In this document: positions 34,901 through 42,976 of the stretch, piece after piece
Numbering within the stretch: position 1 is the stretch's first letter
Layout: the number at the start of each line of letters is the position of its first letter
Assembly (NCBI GenBank): GCA_964406005.1
Contig: CAYOPZ010000024.1
Location: forward strand, 1 to 42,990
Reading direction: 5' to 3'
Source of the DNA: CAYOPZ01 sp964406005
GTDB lineage: Bacteria; Bacteroidota; Bacteroidia; Bacteroidales; SM23-62
DNA length: 42,990 nucleotides
Made by a program: the position numbers and the translations under genes
Notes under the pieces: generated by a model
The model's database searches: none
What the model saw: the letters and a program-made list of their open reading frames with translations, nothing else
What the model was told of the DNA's origin: nothing

Positions 34901-36278
34901 ATGCAACCGCAAGCACTTCATCCGAATTCAGCGCCGAATTCAGGGAAATGAAACCAAGTTTTGAATTCAGGGTATATTCCCTTTCCGACAATTTGCGGGC
35001 ATTTTCAATTTTTTCATAATCCTTTCCGGGTGCAAATCCCGGTAACAGAGGGGCGAACAGGGTACTGACCAGGTTTATGTCCCGGATTCCTTCGTAGCTT
35101 GTGGTCATTTCCCCGTACTGGTTATTCAGTTCATTCCGGGGGTATGTCCCCAGCTGCCCCGGGGTCTGGGTCCAGGAGCCATAAATATTGGCCTGTGATT
35201 CAGCCAGGTCCATAAAGGCTATAATGTTCCTTGAGTTTTCAAAATTGCTGGTCTTATTGGTTACCCAGACTTCGATCTTGGTGATGTTTATGCCCGTGGT
35301 GATCACAGGAAGATTGGCAAGTGCCCGGTCATAGTTATCCTTGAAATAATGTGAAAGGAAAAAATGACGGTTGGCATCATATTCATCGGCATTTATCTCA
35401 AATTCAGTTAGTTGAGCGCCTCCTTGCACATCTATCACTGAAGTTTCACCTTTTTGCTGTGAAAAAACGGAGGTAACATTGAGTTTTCCGAACTGCAATT
35501 CGGTTTTCAGACCGAAAAGGCTCTGGCTTCCCTGAATAAGTGAACCCGAAAGAGGCAGCGTGACATCACCGGCTTCGATTTTCTTAATGATCTCGTCTTC
35601 CTTGCCGGAGTATTCAAGCTTGGTTTTGTTATCGAAATCGAAGGTCGCCTCCGTATCATAATTTACCCCCAGTCTCATTTTATCTCCAATTGTACCGGTC
35701 ACATTCATCTGGATTTTTTCCTTGAACGTGAAGGAGGGGGTCCTGCGGAGTCTCTCGGACAGGGTCGGGTTGTCGATTCTTGACAGGTTAAAGCCAAAGA
35801 TCAGTTCCGCATATCCCTGGGGGATGATGTTGATGGTATTGGTTCCGAATACCCGGTCGAACGCTTCTCCTCCCACGTTGATGGAAGGAATGAAAGAGGA
35901 CTGTGTTTCTATGTTATCGCCTGCCCTGCGCTGCTGCCAGTACTCCATCTTGGACCTGTTCAGTTCAAACTGGCGGTATTCATCGAATGACATGACCCGC
36001 AGGGGGCGGGAAGGGATGTTCCCGATCTTTTCAGAGAAAACATAGGAATTCGTCGCCGGGTCATAAACAATGTCTGATTTGATGCCGGAAGGATTGCCGA
36101 GATAAAGGGGAGATTGCAGCAGGGAACCCGGAAAAGGCCCCGAGGGATCTTCCCGGAAGGGATACTTCAGGCCAATACTGTCCTGGCTCTCCTGTCCGTA
36201 TGAAACAGGCAGGGAAACCAGTGTGATAAGGACAGTGAATAAAGGATAGACGGTAAAGTATTTTATATCCCTCTTCAA
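28911..36278 (-). CDS. sprA: SprA, type IX secretion/gliding outer-membrane translocon
   Basis: Giant outer-membrane protein that forms the translocation pore of the type IX secretion system (Sov in Porphyromonas). 2455 residues, within the usual 2400-2500. It has a signal peptide (KRDIKYFTVYPLFTVLITLVSLPVSYGQ), followed by SprA repeat-type segments, for example INVGGEAFDRVFGTNTINII and PQGYAELIFGFNLSR with FTFKEKIQMNVTGTIGDKMRLGVNYDTEATFDFDNKTKLEYSG nearby. The rest is a very long series of beta strands, and the C-terminus (VSLSYPTANTNVGFSVRFTLAQ) looks like a last barrel strand. The order ruvA-sprA-gcvH matches other Bacteroidetes. Two long homopolymer tracts (33429-33436 and 33644-33652) lie inside the coding region; the frame is intact here. 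Confidence 0.97.
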   Translation of the reverse strand: MKRDIKYFTVYPLFTVLITLVSLPVSYGQESQDSIGLKYPFREDPSGPFPGSLLQSPLYLGNPSGIKSDIVYDPATNSYVFSEKIGNIPSRPLRVMSFDEYRQFELNRSKMEYWQQRRAGDNIETQSSFIPSINVGGEAFDRVFGTNTINIIPQGYAELIFGFNLSRIDNPTLSERLRRTPSFTFKEKIQMNVTGTIGDKMRLGVNYDTEATFDFDNKTKLEYSGKEDEIIKKIEAGDVTLPLSGSLIQGSQSLFGLKTELQFGKLNVTSVFSQQKGETSVIDVQGGAQLTEFEINADEYDANRHFFLSHYFKDNYDRALANLPVITTGINITKIEVWVTNKTSNFENSRNIIAFMDLAESQANIYGSWTQTPGQLGTYPRNELNNQYGEMTTSYEGIRDINLVSTLFAPLLPGFAPGKDYEKIENARKLSEREYTLNSKLGFISLNSALNSDEVLAVAYEYTLNGKTYKVGELTSDGINAPNTLIVKLLKGTNLTPQLPTWELMMKNIYAIGAFRVNPEDFILEVMYHDDKTGTTINYLPAGENTADKLLIQVLNLDNLNDQLDPIPDGRFDFINGVTINPENGRIIFPVLEPFGSYLRARIGNDAIADKYVFEELYDSTKTIASQIAEKNKFSISGTYKSSSSSEIALNATNIPRGSVVVTAGGRQLTENVDYTVDYNYGRVTIINQGLLESGTPVRISLESTSLFAIQTKTLVGSHFDYRISDDFRLGGTIMNLTERPLTQKVNIGDEPISNTIWGLDGSYRTESQLLTTLIDAIPLVSTREPSNINFTGEFAQLIPGHSRAIKKEGTAYIDDFEGSQTSIDMKNFAAWVYASTPSGRFTEGNLVNNIEYGYNRAKFAFYVIDPLFLRNNSLTPPHIKGDPDAQSSHFVEEVFETDIFPNRENPSGVPTNISILNLAFYPQERGVYNFTDQVDADGLLLTPEQRWGGIMREVTTNDFENANVEFIEFWLMDPFVEEPGHPGGELYFDLGDISEDILSDSRKAFENGLPASQDVTLVDTTVWGRVPLVQSLVNAFNNDPASRKYQDIGLDGLNDDEEREFFSGFLDSIGQVYGTDSRAYQLAYEDPSQDNYHYFRGSDYDRDAVGILDRYRDYNGLQGNSPASGQSSEAYPTTGSTLPDVEDINRDNTLNEKEAYYEYRVDLSPGSLNVGQNYITDKVTKTSKFPNGTTSTVDWYQFRIPISDWENRVGNIQDFKSIRFMRLYLSGFDRPVVLRFAKLDLVRGEWRKYHFSLTQGGEDLSAPEPSGGILDVSAVNIEENAGKSPVNYVLPPGIDRVIDPTNQQLRELNEQSLLLKVRNLDDGDARAVYKNLTLDIRQYKKIQMEVHAEALENGTLNDDDLVAFLRLGSDYKGNYYEYEIPLKVTPPGRYDNENPSDRSIVWPVDNRFEINLEIFQNVKHARNDQMRVSGSAVDLSTVFSDFDAKGNRVSVKGNPNLSNVKTVMLGIRNPRAGSNPNQDDGLPKSGEIWMNELRLTDFNEEGGWAANARMTAQLADLGSVTVAGNTSTHGFGSIEKKVNERSKEDVYQYDISTNLELGKFFPEKSGVTLPLFIGYSESFINPQYNPLDPDIPLKSALRNAETRTERDSIKNNAQDYTQRKSINLTNAGKQKLQGQPRFYDLANWSASYAYSETFHRDINTRYDINRRQKAALNYNFNTRPKNVQPFAKASIFTHPYMRLVKDINFYFYPSRLSFRTDLNRNYQERLLRNLANPQLRFDTIVDKNLLWNRYYDVKFDLTRALRLDFSATNMSRIDEPSGPIRKDRDDYQVKRDSILQELFSLGRNIQYTQNINASYTLPINKIPILNWVTISGRYGATYAWETGPVTADTIDLGNTVKNSNTMQLNGQLNMINLYNKLSYLREVNQKFRNGFRTPAGEGRTREVSYTQEGISLRAGRSRSINHNLKTESVTAKFYDADGREIQGNLVVASENRITFTTDQDYRGVRVEVNGIRELGENPLIIIADYTARILMSVRSVSLSYNESNGSFLPGYKPGTHFLGTETYNGVFAPGWPFILGWQDPRFPYRAIEYGWLSKDPLLNSPYVMSHSGTYNFRSTIEPIAGLRIDLTASRNYTQNISEYYIADINGNFPDSTRSRQLTGNYSISFISLGTSFEKVFSNENFASGTFEKFKDEYRREISARLAAQRATGPGYINQPDTADPSYRDGYGAASQDVLIPAFLAAYGNKDAGKVSLNPLPGVLSMLPNWRLNFDGLSKIEFIRRYFRSVNLSHSYRSTYTVGSFISNPFYSEIASGYVHPDARDESNNFLPQKDIASVSINEQFSPLISVNMNWINSLTTRMEYKKSRTMTLSLANKQLTEIASSEWVAGIGYRFEELPLIFNLPGGTQTSLNSDLNVSANFSLRDNRTVIRKLEEDVDQITAGQRVLKIDLALDYVMSDRFNLRFFFDRVVNKPFVSLSYPTANTNVGFSVRFTLAQ

Positions 36279-36305
36279 GCGCTCAGACTGATGTGGTTAG
36301 AATTA

Positions 36306-36887
36306 TTATAATGCTTTCAGGGCTTCCTTGATGAGCTCTTCAACAGTAAGGTTGTCACTTCCGCCGAGAATCCTGTCGAGTACCTTATTCACAGTTGATT
36401 TCGCAAAACCAAGATTCACTAAAGCTGATAACGCTTCATCCTTTAATGTATTGCTTTGCGTGTGAAATAATTGACTCGCTTCGGAAGAGGTTGTGATTTT
36501 GCCCTTGAGGTCTACAATAATCCGTTGCGCAGATTTTGCTCCGATTCCCTTAATGCCTTGCATCAACACGGCATCTCCCTGGTTGATGGCCTGTTCAATT
36601 TCATTCGGGTTCAGGGAAGAAAGTATGAGGCGGGCGGTATTTGCCCCGATTCCGGACACAGAGATCAACTGCCGGAATATCTCCCGTTCTTCCTTGTTTA
36701 TGAATCCGAACAGGATCCGGGCATCCTCCCGGACAATCTGGTGGATGAACAACTGGCAGGGATTCTGACCGGGAAGCTGGGTATATGTAAAAAGGGATAT
36801 ATTGATGAAATATCCTACATTTCCGGTTTCCAGGATGACATAGGAAGGTGTTTTTTCGACGATGTCACCCGTAATGAATTCATACAT
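36306..36887 (-). CDS. ruvA: Holliday junction DNA helicase subunit RuvA
   Basis: Binds four-way junctions and loads the RuvB motor. 193 residues. N-terminal OB fold (MYEFITGDIVEKTPSYVILETGNVGYFINISL), tandem helix-hairpin-helix motifs (FRQLISVSGIGANTARLILSSL; LMQGIKGIGAKSAQRIIVDLKGKI) and the C-terminal RuvB-binding domain (KDEALSALVNLGFAKSTVNKVLDRIL). It sits between maeB and sprA with short gaps (30 and 27 bases), so it is likely in one transcript with them. Confidence 0.97.
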   Translation of the reverse strand: MYEFITGDIVEKTPSYVILETGNVGYFINISLFTYTQLPGQNPCQLFIHQIVREDARILFGFINKEEREIFRQLISVSGIGANTARLILSSLNPNEIEQAINQGDAVLMQGIKGIGAKSAQRIIVDLKGKITTSSEASQLFHTQSNTLKDEALSALVNLGFAKSTVNKVLDRILGGSDNLTVEELIKEALKAL

Positions 36888-36917
36888 ACTGATATTTATT
36901 AATTAAGTGTTTGATGC

Positions 36918-39194
36918 TTAATCGTTTTCCTCGATGGACAGGGCATTAGCGACGCAGAGGGCGGCCATGTTGACAATTTCCCTGACGGAACTTTCAAGGT
37001 GCAGGATATGGACCGGCTTTTTAATTCCCAGGAGTATGGGGCCGATGACCTCCAGACCGGCAAGTTCCCGCATCATCTTATAAGCGATATTGCCGGAACT
37101 GAGATTTGGGAAAATAAATACATTGGCATCCAGGTCCTGAAGCTTGCTGAAGGGAAATTTTTTCATCCGGAGTTCCTTGTTGATGGCGAAGTTAGCCTGT
37201 ATTTCACCATCCACGATGATTTCCGGGTGTTCCTCGTGCAGATACTTCACGGCTTCGTGTACGCGCATGGCGCTTCCCGACCGTATGGCCCCGAAATTGG
37301 AATAGGACAACATTGCGATCCGGGGTTCGATATTGTATTTCTTAACTTCCCTGTAAGCCAGCAATGTAGTATTGATCAGGGTTTTCGCATCGGGCTGGAT
37401 GTTTACGGTGGTATCGGCGAAAAAGATGGGGCCCTTTTTGGTCAGCAGGATGTACATGCCGGCAATATGATTTTCAGGGTTGTTGCTTCCTATAACATTC
37501 AAGGCCGGTCTGATGGTATCCGCATACTTGCTTGTAAAACCGCTCAGGAAACCTTCTGCCTGGCCTGTTTCGACAAGCATGGTCCCGAAATAGTTCCGGT
37601 TATTCATCAGTTCCAGTGCCTCGTCGTAGGTCATGCCTTTCCGTTGCCGTTTTTCAAAATGTATCCTTGCAAATTCCTTTCGGATATCCTGTGTTTCGTT
37701 ACTTACCGGATCGATGATGGGTACATCCTTGATATCCAGATTGTTTTCCTTGATAATGCGGGTAATTTTCTGCCTGTTCCCAAGCAGTATGGGTTTGGCT
37801 ATTCCCTGATTGATAACCGTCTGGGCGGCTTTCAGGATCTTAAAACTTTCCGCTTCGGCGAAGACCACACGTTTGGGATCTTTCTGAGCCCTGTTGCGGA
37901 TTGTTCTTATCAGCCTGTTATCCAGCCCCATACGTTGACGGAGCTGTTCCCTGTAGGCATCCCAGTCGGTGATTTCCTTACGCGCGACGCCGGTATCCAT
38001 GGCAGCTTTTGCCACTGCAGGAGCAATCGTGGTCAGCAGCCTCGGATCGAGTGGTTTCGGAATGATATAGTCCGGGCCGAATTGAATGTTCTTTTCCTTG
38101 TACGCGGCATTGACAATTTCGGGGACATCTTCCTTTGCCAGAGCGGCCAGTGCCTTTACCGCTGCCAGTTTCATTTCCTCGTTGATCCTTGTAGCCCTGA
38201 CATCGAGCGCTCCCCTGAAGATGAACGGAAATCCGAGAACATTATTCACCTGGTTGGGATGGTCGGACCGGCCCGTGGCAAAGATCAGGTCATCCCTTGT
38301 TGTGACGGCTTTTTCATAAGCGATTTCCGGATTGGGATTGGCCATTGCAAATACAATGGGATTCTTAGCCATGGATTTCAGCATTTCAGGGGTCATTACA
38401 TCCGCCACGGAAAGGCCCAGAAACACATCCGCGCCCACCAGGGCCTGTTCGAGGGTCTCAAAACCGGTATTTGTGGCAAATTCCATTTTATACCTGTTCA
38501 GATCCTTCCGTTTTTTGTTCAGGACACCCTTGCTGTCGACCATGATCACATTTTCCTGTTTTATGCCCAGGGCCAGGTATAATTTGGCACAGGAAATGGC
38601 CGATGCACCGGCACCGTTAACAACGACCCTGAGGTCCTCTATCTTTTTTCCGGTCAGCTCCACCGCATTGAGAAGGCCAGCTGCCGAAATTATGGCCGTG
38701 CCGTGCTGGTCATCATGGAATACGGGAATGTCAAGTTCCTCGATCAGTCTTTGCTCGATCTCAAAGCATTCGGGGGCCTTGATGTCTTCCAGGTTAATGC
38801 CGCCAAAAGTGGGGGAGATGGCTTTTACATGCCCGATGAATTCATCTGCATCCCTGCTGTCAATTTCAATATCGAATACATCCACATCGGCAAATATCTT
38901 GAACAGCAGTCCCTTACCCTCCATGACGGGTTTGCCGGCCAGCGCACCGATATTCCCGAGTCCCAGAACCGCAGTTCCATTGGAGATTACTGCAACAAGA
39001 TTCCCTTTTGCCGTGTACCTGAAGGCTTCCTCCGGGTTTTTCCTGATCTCCAGGCAGGGTTCTGCCACCCCCGGAGAATAGGCAACGGAAAGATCCCATT
39101 GTGTACTGTGAGGCTTGGTCGGAATGACCTCGATCTTGCCGGGCCTTCCCTCGGAGTGATAGTTCAATGCATCTTCTTTCGTGATTTTGGCCAT
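36918..39194 (-). CDS. maeB: NADP-dependent malic enzyme with phosphotransacetylase-like domain
   Basis: Decarboxylates malate to pyruvate, making NADPH. 758 residues, nearly identical in length to E. coli MaeB. Malic domain (1 to about 160) with DLSVAYSPGVAEPC and PVFHDDQHGTAIISAAGLLNA; NAD(P)-binding domain (about 165-400) with VVNGAGASAISCAKLYLALG; C-terminal phosphotransacetylase-like half (about 430-758), which in MaeB proteins is usually regulatory (acetyl-CoA sensing). It is the fourth of seven minus-strand genes and lies 77 bases after pdxA. Confidence 0.97.
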   Translation of the reverse strand: MAKITKEDALNYHSEGRPGKIEVIPTKPHSTQWDLSVAYSPGVAEPCLEIRKNPEEAFRYTAKGNLVAVISNGTAVLGLGNIGALAGKPVMEGKGLLFKIFADVDVFDIEIDSRDADEFIGHVKAISPTFGGINLEDIKAPECFEIEQRLIEELDIPVFHDDQHGTAIISAAGLLNAVELTGKKIEDLRVVVNGAGASAISCAKLYLALGIKQENVIMVDSKGVLNKKRKDLNRYKMEFATNTGFETLEQALVGADVFLGLSVADVMTPEMLKSMAKNPIVFAMANPNPEIAYEKAVTTRDDLIFATGRSDHPNQVNNVLGFPFIFRGALDVRATRINEEMKLAAVKALAALAKEDVPEIVNAAYKEKNIQFGPDYIIPKPLDPRLLTTIAPAVAKAAMDTGVARKEITDWDAYREQLRQRMGLDNRLIRTIRNRAQKDPKRVVFAEAESFKILKAAQTVINQGIAKPILLGNRQKITRIIKENNLDIKDVPIIDPVSNETQDIRKEFARIHFEKRQRKGMTYDEALELMNNRNYFGTMLVETGQAEGFLSGFTSKYADTIRPALNVIGSNNPENHIAGMYILLTKKGPIFFADTTVNIQPDAKTLINTTLLAYREVKKYNIEPRIAMLSYSNFGAIRSGSAMRVHEAVKYLHEEHPEIIVDGEIQANFAINKELRMKKFPFSKLQDLDANVFIFPNLSSGNIAYKMMRELAGLEVIGPILLGIKKPVHILHLESSVREIVNMAALCVANALSIEEND

Positions 39195-39271
39195 TATAAC
39201 GTAGTATTAGGGTTTTAAATTCATTCCATGCATACAGGGCCATCAGGTTCTTTGACGGATCCGGGATTTTC

Positions 39272-40330
39272 TCAGGCCAGATCGGTAAGGTCCTTTTCAG
39301 GGAGCGGATTACGGGTAAGTTCCTCGTACTGCGACCGGTTTTTATAAATGTCGCATGCCATATAGACTGCCCTGCGGAAGGAACCGAACCTGGCCTGGTT
39401 TGCACCTGCGATCTCAAAAGCGGTTCCATGTGCCGGAGATGTTCTTACAATGGGAAGGCCGGCAGTAAAATTCACTCCGTTATCCGGGATCATGGTCTTG
39501 AAGGGAATCAGACCCTGATCATGGTACATGGCAAGTATGCCGTCGAATCTGGTAAATTCATCCGATCCGAAGAAACCGTCCGCGGAAAAAGGTCCGAATG
39601 CAATTATGTTCTCCTCCTCCTTGGCATGTTCTATTGCCGGTGTGATAATTTCCTTTTCTTCCGCCCCGAGCATGCCCTGCTCTCCGGCATGCGGATTCAA
39701 TCCGAGTACGGCTATCCTGGGCTTTCTTATTCCAAAATCTTTTATCAGGGAATCGTTCAGCAAAAGGATCTTGGAGAGGATCCCATCCCGGGAAAGGTGT
39801 TCCTGCACTTTTGAAAGCGGGATGTGACCGGTAACAACACCTATTTTCATAAGATCGCCTGCCATGAGCATAAGTACTTCCCGGGCATCGAAATACGCTT
39901 TCAGAAATTCCGTATGGCCGGCAAAATTAAAATTTTCGGACTGGATGTTATGCTTGTTAATGGGTGCAGTAACCAGTGCCTGTATCCTGTCGTTCTTAAG
40001 ATCTTCGACGGCCTTCATCAGTGCATCCCGGGAAGCTTTACCGGCGGCAGGTGTGGACTTGCCGAGTTCCACCCGGATTTCATCGTCCGCACAGTTGATT
40101 ATATTTGCCCTTTTCGGATTTGCCTCGTTGGGTGATTTGATGCCGTTCAGGCTGAAATTTTCAAGTTCAATGGCTTTCCTGTGGTATGCGGCAGCCTTTG
40201 GAGAACCATAAATGACGGGCGTGCAAAGATCGAATATCCGGCTGTCCTGTAATGTTTTCAGAATGATCTCATAACCGATCCCGTTGATATCTCCGTGTGT
40301 GATTCCCAGTTTAATTCTGTCTCTCTGCAT
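39272..40330 (-). CDS. pdxA: 4-hydroxythreonine-4-phosphate dehydrogenase
   Basis: NAD-dependent enzyme of the DXP-dependent vitamin B6 pathway. 352 residues. The metal-binding histidines are in FAGHTEFL (His139), VTGHIPLSKV and MYHDQGLIPFK; LGLNPHAGEQGMLG and PIVRTSPAHGTAFEIAG are strong signatures. It starts only 2 bases after the aminopeptidase gene ends, so the two are co-transcribed. Normal length and intact sites. Confidence 0.97.
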   Translation of the reverse strand: MQRDRIKLGITHGDINGIGYEIILKTLQDSRIFDLCTPVIYGSPKAAAYHRKAIELENFSLNGIKSPNEANPKRANIINCADDEIRVELGKSTPAAGKASRDALMKAVEDLKNDRIQALVTAPINKHNIQSENFNFAGHTEFLKAYFDAREVLMLMAGDLMKIGVVTGHIPLSKVQEHLSRDGILSKILLLNDSLIKDFGIRKPRIAVLGLNPHAGEQGMLGAEEKEIITPAIEHAKEEENIIAFGPFSADGFFGSDEFTRFDGILAMYHDQGLIPFKTMIPDNGVNFTAGLPIVRTSPAHGTAFEIAGANQARFGSFRRAVYMACDIYKNRSQYEELTRNPLPEKDLTDLA

Positions 40331-40332
40331 TT

Positions 40333-41760
40333 TTATCCCTCATTTTTCAGAAAATCATACAGCAGCCTGACACCGGTACCGCTTCCGCCCACACCGCGGT
40401 ATGAATCTTTTGTCTTGTTGAATGCAGGACCGGCGATGTCGAGGTGAAGTAAGGGATGATTCGTGAAATGTTCGAGGAATTTGCCTGCGGTTATGGCGCC
40501 GGCGTATTTCCCGCCGATGTTTTTAAGATCGGCTATATCGGATTTCAGCAGCTCATTATAATCATCCCAGAACGGAAATTCGGCAATTCTTTCATAGACT
40601 TTATCCCCGCTTTCCTTCATGCGGGTCATCTCCCCGGGATCCGCATTTCCCATTGCCACGATGCCGTAATTGCCGATGGCCCTCTGCGCCGCACCTGTCA
40701 GGGTAGCTATTGTAATTACCAGTTCCGGGTCGAATCTATCGGCCCATGTCAGGGCATCTGCAAGGATCATCCTTCCCTCGGCATCCGTGTTCAGAACTTC
40801 CACGCTGCACCCGTTAAACATTCTGACCACGTCGCCGGGGACATAGGCATTTCCATCCGGACGGTTATCCGTTGCAGGGATCAGTCCCACTGCATACACG
40901 GGAACCTTGTTCTTGGCCAGCGCATAAAATGTTCCTGCCACAGCTGCAGCCCCTGCCATGTCACATTTCATGTAATCCATGCTGTCACCGGTGGGTTTCA
41001 GGCTGAGGCCGCCGGTATCGTAAACAACTCCTTTCCCTACAAGTACGACGGGTTTCCTGTTTTTGGCCTTCTCCGGTTTCCATGTGAGAATGGAAAACGT
41101 AGGAGGATCCACGCTGCCCTTGTTCACAGCCAGCAATCCCCCCATTCTGAGAGACTGGATCTTTTTCTTGTGAAAGATTTCCACTTCGAAGCCGGCTTCC
41201 TGCCCGATCTTTTCAATTTCCCCGGACAATTTAACAGCGGTCAGATAGGACAGGGGTTCGTTTACCAGGTCACGGGTTATATAAACGGCGCGGCAGAGAT
41301 GATCCAGTTCTTCAATCTCCCTTGTCCGGACTTCTGCGCAGGAGATTTTAAGGGTTTTCAGGGAACCGGTCTTATCTTTCTTATTGTTGTATTTGTCAAA
41401 CCGGTAATTGCTCAGAGCAAGTCCTTCGGCAAATGCCATTACATTATCGCATTTTTCCACGAGCCCGATAAGCGTGATGCTGTCGAGTTTCCTGGAATTG
41501 ATCGGATCGGCCGTTATTTCGGCTGCCTTCCTGCTTTCTTCAAGGGATGCCAGGTGATCCTTTTCCTCATCGATCAGATGGACGAAGATCCAGCGGGGAT
41601 ACTGGTTGAATATTAAATGCCTTTTATTGTTCTCAATGGAAAATGCAAGGTATTCCTTTTCCTGGCTGGTTTTTAAATATGGATCAAAATCACTGCTTTT
41701 TTCCCCGACAAGTACCAGGCTTTCCTTCATGCCGACTTTTCCGGCCTTTATTATTCTCAT
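40333..41760 (-). CDS. pepA: Leucyl aminopeptidase, M17 family
   Basis: Cytosolic two-metal aminopeptidase, 475 residues. C-terminal catalytic domain from about 165, with VGKGVVYDTGGLSLKP (Lys and Asp metal ligands), MKCDMAGAAAV and the family signature NTDAEGRMILADAL; the N-terminal domain is variable as usual. Met11 (41730) is an alternative start. A good TAnnTTTG promoter lies just upstream, at the end of the previous gene. Exact substrate preference cannot be read, so the pepA label is by family only. Confidence 0.94.
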   Translation of the reverse strand: MRIIKAGKVGMKESLVLVGEKSSDFDPYLKTSQEKEYLAFSIENNKRHLIFNQYPRWIFVHLIDEEKDHLASLEESRKAAEITADPINSRKLDSITLIGLVEKCDNVMAFAEGLALSNYRFDKYNNKKDKTGSLKTLKISCAEVRTREIEELDHLCRAVYITRDLVNEPLSYLTAVKLSGEIEKIGQEAGFEVEIFHKKKIQSLRMGGLLAVNKGSVDPPTFSILTWKPEKAKNRKPVVLVGKGVVYDTGGLSLKPTGDSMDYMKCDMAGAAAVAGTFYALAKNKVPVYAVGLIPATDNRPDGNAYVPGDVVRMFNGCSVEVLNTDAEGRMILADALTWADRFDPELVITIATLTGAAQRAIGNYGIVAMGNADPGEMTRMKESGDKVYERIAEFPFWDDYNELLKSDIADLKNIGGKYAGAITAGKFLEHFTNHPLLHLDIAGPAFNKTKDSYRGVGGSGTGVRLLYDFLKNEG

Positions 41761-41797
41761 CGGTCCAATGCTTTGGCTGAGTCGTCTACAATGAAAA

Positions 41798-41828
41798 CAA
41801 AGATAAGCTTTTAATCCGTGATCTCAAG
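41798..41828 (-). promoter_or_regulatory. Candidate promoter for the aminopeptidase-pdxA genes
   Basis: On the minus strand CTTG (41825-41828, one base off TTTG), a 19-base spacer and TATCTTTG (41798-41805) fit the Bacteroidetes -33/-7 pattern. The start would be near 41793, about 33 bases before the ATG. The -33 part lies inside the end of the DUF4837 gene. Confidence 0.5.
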
Positions 41829-42794
41829 GCTGGTGAGAATGGCTTCCAGTTCACGGACATAATTCCGTTTATCCAGCGAAGGCGCAAAAACGAAACCTTC
41901 CGCCGTAATTACCCGGTTGCGTTTTTCATCGAGGATTGTATGGCTTACAAAAGGGCCTCCCATATATGCATTCTCTGTTCTCCACAGCCCCCTGAGCTCG
42001 ACCATGTATTGTCCGTTTTTGACATTTTCACGGGTGATCACGGGGAATCTGTGCTCCGTGGTCATATAAGAGCCGTTCGTGGGACCGGGAACATATTTCC
42101 TGGTAAATGCATCCCGTTTTGCGATCAGGTATTCGGGTGTGAAGGTATTGGTATCCGTATATGGATAGTGGTAAATCAGGACCCCCTGGGTCACATCTGC
42201 GGATTCATTTGAAAGCCAGATAAAATCCGATGAATCGACATCAAGGTTATACCCGATGGGCACCGTAATGCTGAGATGATGATTTTTTTTCAGTATCTCG
42301 GAGATCCCCTTGGCCATGTTTTTGCGGTAGAGTTCCATGGTCCGGTTCAATTCGTTCGCATCCAGGAGATCAATCAGTTTTTCGCGGTTCTTCCCGAGGT
42401 AGGCAACCGTGGTTGAGTCATTGGGGCCTAAGATGTTGATGACCAGCTGAGGAGTGGCCCATACGTCGCGCTGCACTATGATCCCCGGCTCTGTCCTGTC
42501 ATCCGAAATCTTTACCAGTATGATATTCCGGTGAGATTGAAAAAGTTTTGTAAAACCGTTCGTCGGAATATGGATAAGATCGTAAATGGGCTCGTCGGCG
42601 GGGAGCGCTTCAAATGGCGTATTGAATGTTTCCACGAAATATTGCCCTACAGGCGATTCCCAGAGATAGGGATCGATGACCAGCAAAACCTCTCCGGGCA
42701 TGCCTGTAACCTTCGGGAGAAGGGGTTTCCTTTCCGAATGCCTGCAGGAGGCTCCGGCTATGATGAGGATCAGGGCTATGATTGCTTTTTTCAT
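41811..42794 (-). CDS. DUF4837 family lipoprotein
   Basis: Bacteroidetes-specific lipoprotein of unknown function, 327 residues. The signal peptide ends in a lipobox (ALILIIAGASC), so Cys17 should carry lipid. The mature part begins with LPKVTGMPGEVLLVIDPYLWESPVG and has later conserved-looking blocks VWATPQLVINILGP, FIWLSNESADVTQGVLIYHYPY and YMVELRGLWRTENAYMGGPFVSHTI, which I recognise as the DUF4837 pattern. No enzyme motif is visible. It is the first gene of the minus-strand series within the window, and its upstream spacer has no clear promoter box. Confidence 0.88.
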   Translation of the reverse strand: MKKAIIALILIIAGASCRHSERKPLLPKVTGMPGEVLLVIDPYLWESPVGQYFVETFNTPFEALPADEPIYDLIHIPTNGFTKLFQSHRNIILVKISDDRTEPGIIVQRDVWATPQLVINILGPNDSTTVAYLGKNREKLIDLLDANELNRTMELYRKNMAKGISEILKKNHHLSITVPIGYNLDVDSSDFIWLSNESADVTQGVLIYHYPYTDTNTFTPEYLIAKRDAFTRKYVPGPTNGSYMTTEHRFPVITRENVKNGQYMVELRGLWRTENAYMGGPFVSHTILDEKRNRVITAEGFVFAPSLDKRNYVRELEAILTSLEITD

Positions 42795-42845
42795 TTCCGG
42801 CCTATATAATTTAATTTCCGGTAAAGTTAATTATATGTTTTTATA

Positions 42846-42911
42846 AGAAGGCAGATATAAAGCCGCAGCTGGAAATCATAGATTTAAGGCTGCTCTTTAT
42901 ATCTGCCTTCT
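42846..42911. repeat. Long inverted repeat / hairpin upstream of the DUF4837 gene
   Basis: Perfect 17-base arms AGAAGGCAGATATAAAG (42846-42862) and CTTTATATCTGCCTTCT (42895-42911). Inside, CAGC pairs with GCTG and AAATC with GATTT around an ATA loop, so the whole 66 bases can fold as one long hairpin. There is no T-run after either arm, so it is not a standard terminator. It could be a non-autonomous repeat element or a structured RNA. Confidence 0.8.
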
Positions 42912-42913
42912 CA

Positions 42914-42976
42914 GATCTGAAACGATAAGCTTTATGATCAGATCCTGTGAAACCGCAGCCGGCAAATTTTGCTGCG
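42914..42976. other. Two further stem-loops at the end of the window
   Basis: GATCTGA (42914-42920) pairs with TCAGATC (42938-42944), and CGCAGC (42954-42959) with GCTGCG (42971-42976). An alternative fold of the last one is TTTTGC-TGC-GCAAAA (42967-42981). CCGCAGC also occurs inside the neighbouring long hairpin (42863-42869). No open reading frame is seen here, and the structured stretch continues to the window edge. Confidence 0.45.

Noticed and set aside
36999..38582. Long open frame (527 codons) on the plus strand opposite maeB
   Set aside because: It is fully antisense to an intact, conserved malic enzyme, has no recognisable domain and no start signal; its Phe-, His- and Gly-rich make-up is typical of a mirror frame.
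40456..41616. Long open frame (386 codons) opposite the aminopeptidase gene
   Set aside because: Antisense shadow of a conserved enzyme; no motif, promoter or ribosome site.
42793..42821. Two ATTTCCGG words 21 bases apart upstream of the DUF4837 gene
   Set aside because: Short words that could easily recur by chance; no match to a known promoter or operator.
42846..42911. Long hairpin as an intrinsic terminator
   Set aside because: No T-run follows the right arm on the plus strand, and none follows the left arm on the minus strand.
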